Shown: in pieces, positions 8,004 to 17,103 of the stretch
Position numbering within the stretch: position 1 is the first letter of the stretch
Layout: every line of letters starts with the position of its first letter
Origin: an uncultured Phycisphaerales bacterium
Lineage (GTDB): Bacteria > Planctomycetota > Phycisphaerae > WQYP01
DNA: 40,036 nt
Direction: 5' to 3'
Assembly (NCBI GenBank): GCA_903868035.1
Contig: CAIPTQ010000228.1
Coordinates: 1-40,036 of the forward strand
Translations under genes and position numbers: made by a program
Notes under the pieces: model-generated
Seen by the model: only the letters and a program-made list of their open reading frames with translations
Databases searched by the model: none
Told to the model about the DNA's origin: nothing

Positions 8004-8915
8004 TCACCCCGCCTTGCCGGCCACCATGCCCACCAGGGCCAGGATGCCGGTCACTACCAGGAGCGCCACGCCAAAGAGCAGGGTGTACATCGTGCCGCCG
8101 TCGGTGATCATTTTGACCCAGGGCGGCACGGTGCCGTAGTAGAACGTCAGGCCAATCACCAGTGTGACCACGCTGATGAGCACCGAGGCGAAGGCCACGC
8201 CGCCGAAGGCGCCGGACATGGCGTCCCGGGGTTCGCCGACATCCGCCACCACCACCGGCGCCGAGGGCGCCGCAGCCACGTTTTCGAGGCCCGAGGGCGC
8301 CGCCACGTCGCCCGAGGCCGAACCGCCGGGGGACTGCTCGACGAAAATGCCCGAGGCCGACCCGATGCCCGACTCGCCCTTCTGGTCGCCGGGATAAATC
8401 TCATCCAGCAGCTCGGCGCCCAGCGAGGTGTCATCGGATTCCCGCGTCAGGTCCAGCAGGCCCGAGCCCGAGCCCACGCCTTCGAGGGACAATTGATCAT
8501 CAATGGCGGCTTCGATATGCGTCTGGGAGCCGGAGTCGGCGGCCTTGACCTCGCCGGGCTTGAACACCTGCTGCTTGGCGCCGGTGACCACGGTGTCGTC
8601 CTTGGCGGTGGGCGAGGCGGCGGAGTCCGCCAGGGAGATGACATCCGGGGCGTGGGAGTCGCCCGCAAGGCCGATGGCGGAATCCGCGATGCTCGAACCG
8701 CCGAGCGTGCCGGTCCTGGTGCCGGCGGAAGTGCCGGAAGAGGTGCCGGCCTTGCGGTCGCTGGAAAGCTTGTCCACCTGATCGACCTTGAACATGACGC
8801 GGGCGCCGTCGCGGAATTCGCGGAGCTTGTTTTCGGTCACCAGCGTTTTGAGTTGATCGCCCGAAACGCCGAGTTTCTGGGCGGCTTCATCGGTGGTATA
8901 AAACATCTTGGCCAT
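8004..8915 (-). CDS. Excisionase/MerR-type HTH protein with C-terminal membrane domain
   Basis: The 303-residue protein has three parts. Residues 1-50 (MAKMFYTTDEAAQKLGVSGD, then LREFRDGARVMFKVDQVDKL) are a winged helix-turn-helix of the excisionase/HTH_17 type. Residues about 51-225 are a low-complexity Gly/Ser/Asp/Ala linker with recurring short acidic motifs such as DSA, DSG and SGSG. The end holds two hydrophobic helices (about 232-258 and 272-298). The layout suggests a DNA- or protein-binding head tethered to the membrane. I associate such proteins with Planctomycetota but know no function. The first codon is ATG at 8915 with AAGGAG (8922-8927) six bases upstream; a GTG at 8918 is adjacent. 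No integrase or phage gene is near, so it is not an obvious excision factor. Confidence 0.78.
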   Translation of the reverse strand: MAKMFYTTDEAAQKLGVSGDQLKTLVTENKLREFRDGARVMFKVDQVDKLSSDRKAGTSSGTSAGTRTGTLGGSSIADSAIGLAGDSHAPDVISLADSAASPTAKDDTVVTGAKQQVFKPGEVKAADSGSQTHIEAAIDDQLSLEGVGSGSGLLDLTRESDDTSLGAELLDEIYPGDQKGESGIGSASGIFVEQSPGGSASGDVAAPSGLENVAAAPSAPVVVADVGEPRDAMSGAFGGVAFASVLISVVTLVIGLTFYYGTVPPWVKMITDGGTMYTLLFGVALLVVTGILALVGMVAGKAG

Positions 8916-9082
8916 CACGAACTCCTTGCCAGGGATGGTGGAGAGGGGGGGAAATTGTCCTGCCTATTGGATTTTTAACACGGTGGATGAAGGAAGTCTA
9001 GTCGAATCGTCGGGATGCCTCGGGATGCCATGCCCGGGAGTGGCATTCAAAACTGAAGTACACATAACCGAATCTTAGGGTT

Positions 9083-10078
9083 TTACGCTTTCCCCTTGCT
9101 GTACATGGCGCTGATGTCGAACACGGCATCGGTCTTGAGCGAATCGCGGAGCGCCCGGCCGGTGTAATGGACGAACACATCATCCAAAGTGGTGCTTTGG
9201 ACTGAGAGGGAGGCAAGCCCGATGCCGGAGCGTTTGACCGCTTCCATGAGGGCGACGGTGGTGGCCGGGCCGTTCTGGGAGGAGATGCGGAAGACATGAT
9301 CGTCGCTCTTGACCTCCGCGACTTCCGGCAGGGCCTGCAACACGCCCAGCCAATCCGGGGGCACGGACGAGAAGCTGACTTCGAGAATGTTTTTGCCGGG
9401 GATTGCGGCCTTGAGTTTGAGGGGCGAATCGAGCGCCACCAGTTTGCCGTGATCGACGATGGCGATGCGGTCGCAGAGCTTGTCGGCCTCATCCATGTAG
9501 TGGGTGGTCATGAGGATGGTGAGGTCGCGTTCGCGTTTGAGCTTGGCGAGCATTTCCCAGACGGCGACGCGGGAGACGGGGTCGAGGCCGGTGGTGGGTT
9601 CATCGAGGAAGAAGATTTTGGGTTCATGGACGAGGCCGCGGGCGATTTCCAGGCGGCGGCGCATGCCGCCGGAGAACATTTTGATGGGTTTGTTGCCCCA
9701 TTGGGCGAGGTCCACGGCGGCGAGGAGTTCGGGGATGACGCGGCGGCGTTTTTCGCGGGGGATGCCGTAGAGCTTGGCGAAGATGCCCATGTTTTCCTCG
9801 GCGGAGAGGTCCATGTCGGAGGTCATCGCCTGGGGGATGACGCCGATGACGTGGCGGACGGCGTTGGGATGACGGGCGACGTCGATGCCGCCGACGCGGG
9901 CGGTGCCGGCGGAGGGGGGCATGAGGGTCGTGAGCATGCGGATGAGGGTGGATTTGCCGGCACCGTTGGGGCCCAGCAGGCCGAAGACCTCGCCGTGGCC
10001 GACATCGAAGGAAATGGCGTCCACGGCGGTGAATTCGCCGAAGCGCTTGGTGAGCTTGTCCACTTCCACATCTGCCAT
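9083..10078 (-). CDS. ABC transporter ATP-binding protein (DrrA/NodI-like), without adjacent permease
   Basis: This 331-residue ATPase has Walker A GPNGAGKST at residues 36-44, a Q-loop in IGVIPQ, signature FSGGMRRR, Walker B IFFLDEP, D-loop GLDP and the H-loop His in MTTHYMDEAD. The FSGG signature and the 100-residue C-terminal extension match the DrrA/NodI group that energises ABC-2 exporters. It would hydrolyse ATP at the inner face of the membrane. Neither neighbour is a permease: gap lies on one side and the HTH/membrane protein on the other. The membrane partner must be elsewhere, unless the two-helix HTH protein is involved. The start is uncertain: ATG 10078 fits the family, ATG 10087 is possible, and no ribosome-binding site is visible. 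Confidence 0.9.
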   Translation of the reverse strand: MADVEVDKLTKRFGEFTAVDAISFDVGHGEVFGLLGPNGAGKSTLIRMLTTLMPPSAGTARVGGIDVARHPNAVRHVIGVIPQAMTSDMDLSAEENMGIFAKLYGIPREKRRRVIPELLAAVDLAQWGNKPIKMFSGGMRRRLEIARGLVHEPKIFFLDEPTTGLDPVSRVAVWEMLAKLKRERDLTILMTTHYMDEADKLCDRIAIVDHGKLVALDSPLKLKAAIPGKNILEVSFSSVPPDWLGVLQALPEVAEVKSDDHVFRISSQNGPATTVALMEAVKRSGIGLASLSVQSTTLDDVFVHYTGRALRDSLKTDAVFDISAMYSKGKA

Positions 10079-10124
10079 CGGGGGCATGATCGAGCGCCGG
10101 CGGGGATAAGGCAAGAGGGGGAAA

Positions 10125-10156
10125 ATTGAATCATTGAATCATTTAATCATTGAATC
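10125..10156 (+). repeat. 8-bp tandem repeat (attgaatc x4)
   Basis: Four units of attgaatc follow each other at 10125-10156, the third with one change (atttaatc), and a partial fifth follows. The block lies in the divergent intergenic region between the ABC ATPase and gap, just upstream of the gap promoter candidate. Confidence 0.85.
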
Positions 10157-10164
10157 ATTGGTCC

Positions 10165-10193
10165 TTGGCGCTTGGGGCGATTCGCTGTACCAT
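10165..10193 (+). promoter_or_regulatory. Candidate promoter of gap
   Basis: TTGGCG (10165-10170) and TACCAT (10188-10193) are separated by 17 bases, giving a leader of about 65 bases before the ATG at 10268. The match to sigma-70 consensus is moderate. Confidence 0.4.
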
Positions 10194-10255
10194 GATGCGC
10201 TTTACTTGGCGGGCGAATCCGGAGTCAGGATCAACGCGCCGTCTCGGGCATTTAG

Positions 10256-11359
<1,104 letters not shown>

Positions 11360-11383
11360 GGGATTTACCTTGGTGAATTTACA

Positions 11384-11418
11384 GAGGCCCGCGCTGGCGC
11401 GCGGGCCTCTTTTTTTTT
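11384..11418 (+). terminator. Rho-independent terminator after gap
   Basis: A perfect 11-bp stem GAGGCCCGCGC/GCGCGGGCCTC (11384-11394 with 11399-11409) has a four-base loop and is followed by nine T. It also lies in the convergent gap before the minus-strand tlpA-like gene. Confidence 0.95.
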
Positions 11419-11512
11419 GCTGGTGCGCGCGGGATCCATTTGGCCGATTGTCACCCGTCAAATATGCAAAATAACAAGCACCAGCGGTTTGCTGTGTGAA
11501 GTGGAACTCGGA

Positions 11513-12682
11513 TTACTTCGGTGCGGCGGGTTTGACCGTTTCGGCCAGGAGAATCCCGACCTTCTTTTCCAGATTGTCCTCGGCGTCCACATAGCGCAGG
11601 ATGCCGTTGCGATCTACGAGGAACATCGCCGGGATGCCCACGATGTGCAATTTGGTCGCCAGGGGGTGCCAGCGTTCCGCTCCGTTCTGGCTGGTTTCAT
11701 GGAGCTGCACCCACGTCATCCCATTCGCCTGGATGAAGGCGTTGATCACGTCGTCGCCGCTGTCGCAGCTCACGCCCACAATCTCAAAACCCTTGTCGTG
11801 ATAGGCGGCATAGGCCTTCTTGACATTCGGCAGCTCGGCGATGCACGGCCCGCACCACGTGGCCCAGAAGTCCAGCAGGACGACTTTGCCCTTGTAGTCC
11901 GCCGTGCTGAATGTGCCGCCCGTGCTGGTGCGGCCGGCCAGTGCCAGGGGTTTGCCGACCAGGGCCTTTTGCTCCTGCCCGGCGTCGAGTTGGGCCAGCA
12001 GTTTACTGGCCGCGGGGCCTTTCATATTCGTCCGGATGACGTCGATGATCTTCTTCTCCAACTCATTGTTCGCCGGGCCCAGGTTGATCATGACGGCCAG
12101 CGTATTGAGGATGTCCTCGCTCTCCGCGTTGGCCTTGGCGATGAGCGTGAAGTCCGCAAGAATCTTCTGCTGGGCGGCGGCGTCTTTCGAGCTTTGGAGC
12201 CACTGGGAGAGGGTCAGTGAGGAAGCGGCGGCAATGCCGGCGGTGCCTTTATCCTTCGCCCGCGCCTCCAGCGCGGCCGCGGCCTCCTTGTCGCCCAGGG
12301 CGGCGGCATAGGCCATGCTGTTAAAGCGGTTGGTTCGGACCAGGTCGATCAGGGCGGAATCATCCTTGAGCCGGAGATCGAGCTTGATGGCATTCTCCAG
12401 GTCGGCAAAAAGCGTGGCGGCTTTCCGCACCAGCGGTAGTGCCTTCGTGCCGTCGCCGGCGCGGAATTCCGGGTCCGCCAGCAGCGTCAGCGTCGGCATG
12501 AGCGTCTTGAGTTGTTCGTCGTTGGCGTTGATGGCCTTCACAATCGCTACGGGGTTGGGCGCGGCGGCTTGGGCGGCGACCGTGGGTGCGGGCGGGGCGG
12601 CGCGCAACAGGGGAGGCAACACGACGGCGGCGGCCAGCGCCAGGCACAGGCCGATCAAACCAATACGTTTGAAGGAATTCAT
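11513..12682 (-). CDS. TlpA-like thioredoxin-fold protein, exported
   Basis: This 389-residue protein has an N-terminal signal (KRIGLIGLCLALAAAVVLPPLL), an Ala-rich helical region of about 200 residues, and a C-terminal AhpC/TSA-TlpA thioredoxin domain from about residue 245. The redox motif W-C277-G-P-C280 is intact in FWATWCGPCIAELP, and the cis-Pro loop is VGIPAMFLVDRNG. It probably reduces disulfides in periplasmic partners; the partner is unknown. The helical N-terminal region between signal and thioredoxin domain is similar in plan to thioredoxin-fold proteins common in Planctomycetota and Bacteroidota. ATG 12682 has AAGGG six bases upstream; a GTG at 12688 overlaps that site and is less likely. 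Confidence 0.87.
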   Translation of the reverse strand: MNSFKRIGLIGLCLALAAAVVLPPLLRAAPPAPTVAAQAAAPNPVAIVKAINANDEQLKTLMPTLTLLADPEFRAGDGTKALPLVRKAATLFADLENAIKLDLRLKDDSALIDLVRTNRFNSMAYAAALGDKEAAAALEARAKDKGTAGIAAASSLTLSQWLQSSKDAAAQQKILADFTLIAKANAESEDILNTLAVMINLGPANNELEKKIIDVIRTNMKGPAASKLLAQLDAGQEQKALVGKPLALAGRTSTGGTFSTADYKGKVVLLDFWATWCGPCIAELPNVKKAYAAYHDKGFEIVGVSCDSGDDVINAFIQANGMTWVQLHETSQNGAERWHPLATKLHIVGIPAMFLVDRNGILRYVDAEDNLEKKVGILLAETVKPAAPK

Positions 12683-13028
12683 GCACACCCTTTCGCGAGT
12701 CGGAATTCATGCATTCTAGCAACCTGCTCCCAAAATGTGGCGCGGGATCAATAGAAAATTCATAATAATGTTCCAGAAGGTTCCACATTCAACTGCCGGG
12801 CTTTGGTGACCGGCCCCACTAAACGCCGGCATGGCAATCCGCAATTTTCGCAAGGAATCGCCGGTTTATGCGTTAAAATGACTCCCCGGCGGGAATGCGC
12901 ACCAGGGGCACCATGGCGGCATTCCCCGGGCTGTGTGAGATTTGCCGCTTGGCTGCGTCACTTGACATGAAGCCTGTGGACCGTTATTTCCACGGGTCTT
13001 TTCCGCATCGGTACACCCGGAGGCATTC
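12683..13028. other. Divergent intergenic region between tlpA-like gene and gld-like operon
   Basis: The 346 bases hold no convincing ORF. Near its right end is a promoter candidate for the gld-like operon (separate entry). A CGCCGG...CCGGCG pair of arms brackets an AT-richer stretch around 12860-12890. I see no promoter that I would defend for the minus-strand gene. Confidence 0.5.
12962..12990 (+). promoter_or_regulatory. Candidate promoter of the gld-like ABC operon
   Basis: A consensus TTGACA lies at 12962-12967 and TATTTC at 12985-12990, 17 bases apart. The predicted start is about 30 bases before the ATG at 13029, a sensible leader length. Confidence 0.5.
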
Positions 13029-13979
13029 ATGAGCGCCCCCCAGGATATTGTGGTTGATCGGCTGACCAAGATGTACGGCACGCTCTGTGCCGTGGATCAC
13101 ATCTCGTTCGAGGTGGCCAAGGGCACCATTCTTGGCTTCCTCGGCCCCAACGGCGCCGGGAAGACCACCACCATCCGCATGTTGACCTGCTACATGCCCC
13201 CCACCTCCGGCTCGGCCCGGGTCGCCGGGTATGACGTCTTCACCGAGTCCCTGCTGGTCAAGCAGAACATCGGCTACCTCCCCGAATCCACGCCCCTCTA
13301 CAGCGAAATGCGCGTCGCCGAATACCTGAACTTCCGCGGCCAGATTCGCGGCATGGACCGCGACACGCGCATGAAACGCATCGCGGAGGTCGCCGAACGC
13401 ACCTGGATCAAGGACCGCCTCCGCAGCGTCATCGGCACCCTCTCCAAAGGCTACCGCCAGCGCGTGGGCATCGCCGACGCCCTGCTGCACAATCCGCCGG
13501 TGCTCGTCCTCGATGAACCCACCGTCGGGCTGGACCCCTCACAGATTCGCGAGGCCCGCAAGCTCATCTCCGAATTGGCCGGCGACCACACCGTGCTCCT
13601 GTCCACCCACATCCTCCAGGAAGTGGAAATGGTCTGCCACAAGGTGATCATCGTGGGCCAGGGCAGGTTGCTGGCCCAGGGCACGCCCGAGGAACTCAAA
13701 AACCGCGCCGGCGGCGGCATCCGCGTGGAAGTCAAGGGGCCCTCCGACCAGGTCCGCTCCGCCCTGCTGGCCATCGCCGGCGTGGAAAAAGTCGATACCC
13801 TGCAAAGCGGGCCGGTCGGCGTCTTCCAGTTGCGGGGCCGGGCCACGGTCGAAACCCGCGAGCAGATCGCCGAGGTCGTCGGCAAACGCGGATGGTCCCT
13901 GCGGGAACTCCGCCTCGAGGGCGCCAGCCTTGAGGAGTTCTTCGTGCGGATCACCGATCCGGGCGCGGTGGCGGCATAA
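13029..13979 (+). CDS. ABC transporter ATP-binding protein, GldA-like
   Basis: The 316-residue ATPase has Walker A GPNGAGKTT at residues 39-47, IGYLPESTPLY in the Q-loop region, signature LSKGYRQRVG, Walker B VLVLDEP, D-loop GLDPSQ and H-loop STHILQEV. The LSKGY signature and the VAGYDV/PLYSEMRV stretch are typical of the GldA/NosF-like group. It starts a four-gene operon with a GldF-like permease, a GldG-like protein and a DUF4340 protein, and would power that complex. GGAGG at 13019-13023 is five bases before ATG. The Gld name comes from Flavobacterium gliding motility; in other phyla the role of this complex is not settled, so I assign no symbol. Confidence 0.92.
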   Translation: MSAPQDIVVDRLTKMYGTLCAVDHISFEVAKGTILGFLGPNGAGKTTTIRMLTCYMPPTSGSARVAGYDVFTESLLVKQNIGYLPESTPLYSEMRVAEYLNFRGQIRGMDRDTRMKRIAEVAERTWIKDRLRSVIGTLSKGYRQRVGIADALLHNPPVLVLDEPTVGLDPSQIREARKLISELAGDHTVLLSTHILQEVEMVCHKVIIVGQGRLLAQGTPEELKNRAGGGIRVEVKGPSDQVRSALLAIAGVEKVDTLQSGPVGVFQLRGRATVETREQIAEVVGKRGWSLRELRLEGASLEEFFVRITDPGAVAA

Positions 13980-14062
13980 ATGGCGTTGGAATGCGCGGGC
14001 GCCAGGCGTCCTGTTTTTCCCCCGCGCTGTGAACAGACCACAAGATTCTTCCGAGGGTTTTT

Positions 14063-14806
14063 ATGGGTCGAGTCCTTATCATTGCCCGGCGCGAGGTGAG
14101 TTCGCTCTTCGTCTCACCCATCGCCTACGTCGTACTGTTCCTCTTCATGCTCTTCATGGGGATCATCTTCGCCTGGCGCATTTTCACGCCCGGGGAAGTC
14201 ATCGAACTCCGGCAGCTCACGAACTTCTCCCGCTTCGCCCTCTTCTTCGTCGTGCCCCTGCTCACCATGAGCATGTTCTCCGACGAGTACCACTCCGGTC
14301 GCATCGAGATGCTCCGCACCAGCCCCCTCACGGAGTTGGACCTGGTCCTGGGCAAGTTCATCGGGGCCATGGTCTTCTACCTGGCGCTCATCGCCTCCAC
14401 CCTGCTGTTCCTGGTCATCCTGGCCTCCTTCGGCCGGCCGGATTTCGGGCAGGTCCTCTCCTGCTACCTGGGCATGACCGTCATGGGCTGCATGTTCGTC
14501 GCCGTCGGGTTGTTCTTCTCGGCCTGCACGGGCGAGCAGATCGTCGCGGCGCTCTCGGGCATCATCACCCTGGGCATGCTCACCATCTCCGACTATTTCG
14601 CCCCCAGCCTCCCGCGCGAACTCACAATCACCAGCAAAATCGTCGTTCCCATCCGCTCGGTCGTGGAGTACCTGACGGTGGGAACCCACATCGGGGATTT
14701 CACCCGCGGCTCGGTCGAACTGGGCAACTCGATGTACTTCCTGGGCATTGCGGCGCTCTTCCTCTTCTGGACCTACCTGGTCCTGGAAAGCCGGAAGTGG
14801 CGTTAA
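14063..14806 (+). CDS. ABC-2 permease, GldF-like
   Basis: The 247-residue membrane protein begins with RREVSSLFVSPIAYVVLFLF, the classic N-terminus of GldF/NosY-type ABC-2 permeases. It has about six transmembrane segments and the conserved SMFSDEYHSGRIEMLRTSPL cytoplasmic loop, with an Asp-Glu pair and a T-S-P-L turn, before LVLGKF. It is the membrane channel partner of the ATPase encoded 83 bases upstream. GAGGG at 14053-14057 is five bases before the ATG. The C-terminus keeps the LESRKWR end typical of the family. Confidence 0.92.
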   Translation: MGRVLIIARREVSSLFVSPIAYVVLFLFMLFMGIIFAWRIFTPGEVIELRQLTNFSRFALFFVVPLLTMSMFSDEYHSGRIEMLRTSPLTELDLVLGKFIGAMVFYLALIASTLLFLVILASFGRPDFGQVLSCYLGMTVMGCMFVAVGLFFSACTGEQIVAALSGIITLGMLTISDYFAPSLPRELTITSKIVVPIRSVVEYLTVGTHIGDFTRGSVELGNSMYFLGIAALFLFWTYLVLESRKWR

Positions 14807-14872
14807 CCCCCCACCCCCCTACCGTTCCCCGCGTGGTCATCACAACCCATACACAGTCACTAAGGTGAGCAT

Positions 14873-17065
14873 ATGTCAGAGAATAATCAACAACCCGTGG
14901 TGGATGAGAATCGGGCCTCGCAGCGCCACTGGCTCTACGGGTTCAACGCCTTCGTGCTGGTGGTCGTCGGCCTGGTCGTCCTGATCATCCTGCTGGTGAT
15001 CTGCCAGACCCCCAAGGTCAAGAACGCCACCAAGTTCGACTGGTCCAGCAACAAGGTCAACTCCCTCTCCGGCGGCTCCCAGAAGATGCTCCAGGTGCTC
15101 AACGCCAAACCTGAAAAGTACCTGATCTGGAGCCTCTTCACCGACGCCCCCGACAGCGTCAAACGCGACGCCCCGGACCGCGCCGCCGAGCAGGCGCGCC
15201 GCCGCCAGCAGATCAACGACCTGCTCCAGCAGTACACCCGCGCCAGCGGCAATATTTCGGTCGATGACCGCGGCGACGCCTCAATGGACGAGATCGAACG
15301 CCTCATCCGCGACAAATACGCCGAGGAGTTCAAACCCTATCAGGCGGCGATGGATGGGGAGGACGGATATGGAGCGCTGGTGAGCAAGCTCTCCAAGTTT
15401 CTCAAGAACGAAGCCGCCGCCATCGGGGCCAACGGCCAGAAACCCGGCACGCCCCAGAGCGAAATCGAAATGGCCGCCGGGTTGCAGGCGCAGTTCTCCG
15501 ACTGGCCCTACGATCTCGAGCAGAGCCAGAAAATCATCCAGCGCGAGACCGATTCGGTCCTGCCCGACTGGGGCAAGATCAAAATGGCCATCAACACGAT
15601 CGTCGATGATATGGAGGTGAAATTCAGCATCCTCAGCGATCCCAAGGAACTCGAGGCCCGGGCCGCCGCCAAGCGGTTCCCGCCGACCCTGGCGGCCTAT
15701 TTCATCAGCGCCAACAAGGACTACAAGGATATCGAAGCCTCCCTCAAGGCCTTTCAAAAGAAGCTCGCCGACTTGCAGCCCCTCAAAGTGCAGGATGTGC
15801 TCGGCGGTTTGACCCGCAATATCGTCATCATCCTCGGGGATAAGTCCGCCAAGGTCGTCCCGCCCAATAAGCTCTACGGCGAAGCCGCCCCCGGCCAGGG
15901 CGGCCTGGTGTTCAACGGCGAACAGGCCATCAGTTCGGCGCTCTACGCCATGGTCAAGCCCGACAAGGTCAAAATCGTATTCGTCACGCCCTCGCCCCAG
16001 CAAATGCTCGACGGCATGTATTCCGACATGAAGGACGTGCTGGAGGACAATAATTTCGAGGTCCTCGAATGGTCGCCCCCGACCCCCCCGCAGCCCGGCC
16101 AGCCCCCGGATCCCTCCGGTCCGCCCCCGGCCATCGGCAAGGGCGTGGTCTGGGTGGTCTTCACCCCCGACCCCCCAAGCATGATGATGATGATGCCGCC
16201 CGATCCACGGGGGGTCATCATGGCCACCCGCGAACACATGGATAAGGGCGGCCAGGTGCTCTTCATGGCCGACGGGGGCGGCGGGATGATGATGGGCCCG
16301 CAGGGGTTTGCCTATGCTTCCCTCATCAAGGACTTCGGCATTGAAGTGCAGTCCCAGTACGGCGTCGTCCACGTGCAGGAGCGCACCGACCCCAACACCG
16401 GGCGGAGCGCCCCGCAGAACAATCCCTACATCGGCCTGGATCAGCCCCTGATATTCGCCAAGCATCAGATCACCACACCCGTCAATGGATTGCCCACCGT
16501 TTTCGGGCCAATTATGTCCGACCGGGGCAGCCCCCCGATGGCCACCCTGGTGCCGGTGAAAGTGCTTGAGCCTTTGCCCTCCGGGGTGACCGCCCTGGAA
16601 ATCGTCAAGTCCCCCTACAGCCCGGATTACTGGGGCGAGTCGGATTCCTCGGCACCGCCCAAGTACAACAAGGAGTCGGACCTGGCCGCGCCGATACCGC
16701 TGATGGCCGTGGCCGTGAAGGAGAAGGCCCCCGACGGCTCGGCGGATGAAAAGCGGATCGCCGTCATCGGCTGCAAAATGCTCGGCTCGAACTACTTCCT
16801 CCGCGTGCCCGATGTGGTCACCCGGGGCGACATCGAATATCAGGTGCAGCGGTTCCCCGGCAACATGGAACTGATGAAGAACACCGTCCTGTGGCTGTCC
16901 GGATATGAAAATATGATCGCCGTCTCCGCCAAGGCCAATACCGCGGCGCGCATCGGCGGCGTCACACCCACCCAGATGACCCTCGTCCGCCTGGGCGTCC
17001 TCCTCGTCGCGCCGCTGCTGGCCCTGGTGATCGGCGGCATCGTCTGGACAATGCGGCGCCGGTAA
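14873..17065 (+). CDS. GldG-like membrane-anchored ABC accessory protein
   Basis: The 730-residue protein has a transmembrane helix at about residues 24-46, a long periplasmic region, and a second helix at about 704-726 followed by Arg residues. This is the topology of GldG-type (ABC_transp_aux) proteins. NKVNSLSGGSQKML after the first helix is the usual 'Sxx-LS' entry, and the NIVIILGDKSAKVVPP and AISSALYAMVKPDKVKIVFVTP stretches fit the Rossmann-like auxiliary domain. Two low-complexity patches stand out: a Pro-rich run near 403-425, and Met clusters (five Met, then three) near 440 and 470. AAGGTGAG at 14862-14869 precedes ATG. The function is inferred only from the operon. Confidence 0.85.
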   Translation: MSENNQQPVVDENRASQRHWLYGFNAFVLVVVGLVVLIILLVICQTPKVKNATKFDWSSNKVNSLSGGSQKMLQVLNAKPEKYLIWSLFTDAPDSVKRDAPDRAAEQARRRQQINDLLQQYTRASGNISVDDRGDASMDEIERLIRDKYAEEFKPYQAAMDGEDGYGALVSKLSKFLKNEAAAIGANGQKPGTPQSEIEMAAGLQAQFSDWPYDLEQSQKIIQRETDSVLPDWGKIKMAINTIVDDMEVKFSILSDPKELEARAAAKRFPPTLAAYFISANKDYKDIEASLKAFQKKLADLQPLKVQDVLGGLTRNIVIILGDKSAKVVPPNKLYGEAAPGQGGLVFNGEQAISSALYAMVKPDKVKIVFVTPSPQQMLDGMYSDMKDVLEDNNFEVLEWSPPTPPQPGQPPDPSGPPPAIGKGVVWVVFTPDPPSMMMMMPPDPRGVIMATREHMDKGGQVLFMADGGGGMMMGPQGFAYASLIKDFGIEVQSQYGVVHVQERTDPNTGRSAPQNNPYIGLDQPLIFAKHQITTPVNGLPTVFGPIMSDRGSPPMATLVPVKVLEPLPSGVTALEIVKSPYSPDYWGESDSSAPPKYNKESDLAAPIPLMAVAVKEKAPDGSADEKRIAVIGCKMLGSNYFLRVPDVVTRGDIEYQVQRFPGNMELMKNTVLWLSGYENMIAVSAKANTAARIGGVTPTQMTLVRLGVLLVAPLLALVIGGIVWTMRRR

Positions 17066-17103
17066 TGACCTTTTAACACATGCACGGGAGTGCTGGAGTA
17101 ATC

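Noticed and set aside
8004..8915. Phage excisionase, implying an integrated element
   Set aside because: The protein has the HTH type but also a long linker and membrane helices, and there is no integrase, attachment-site duplication at the tRNA-Asp gene, or phage gene nearby.
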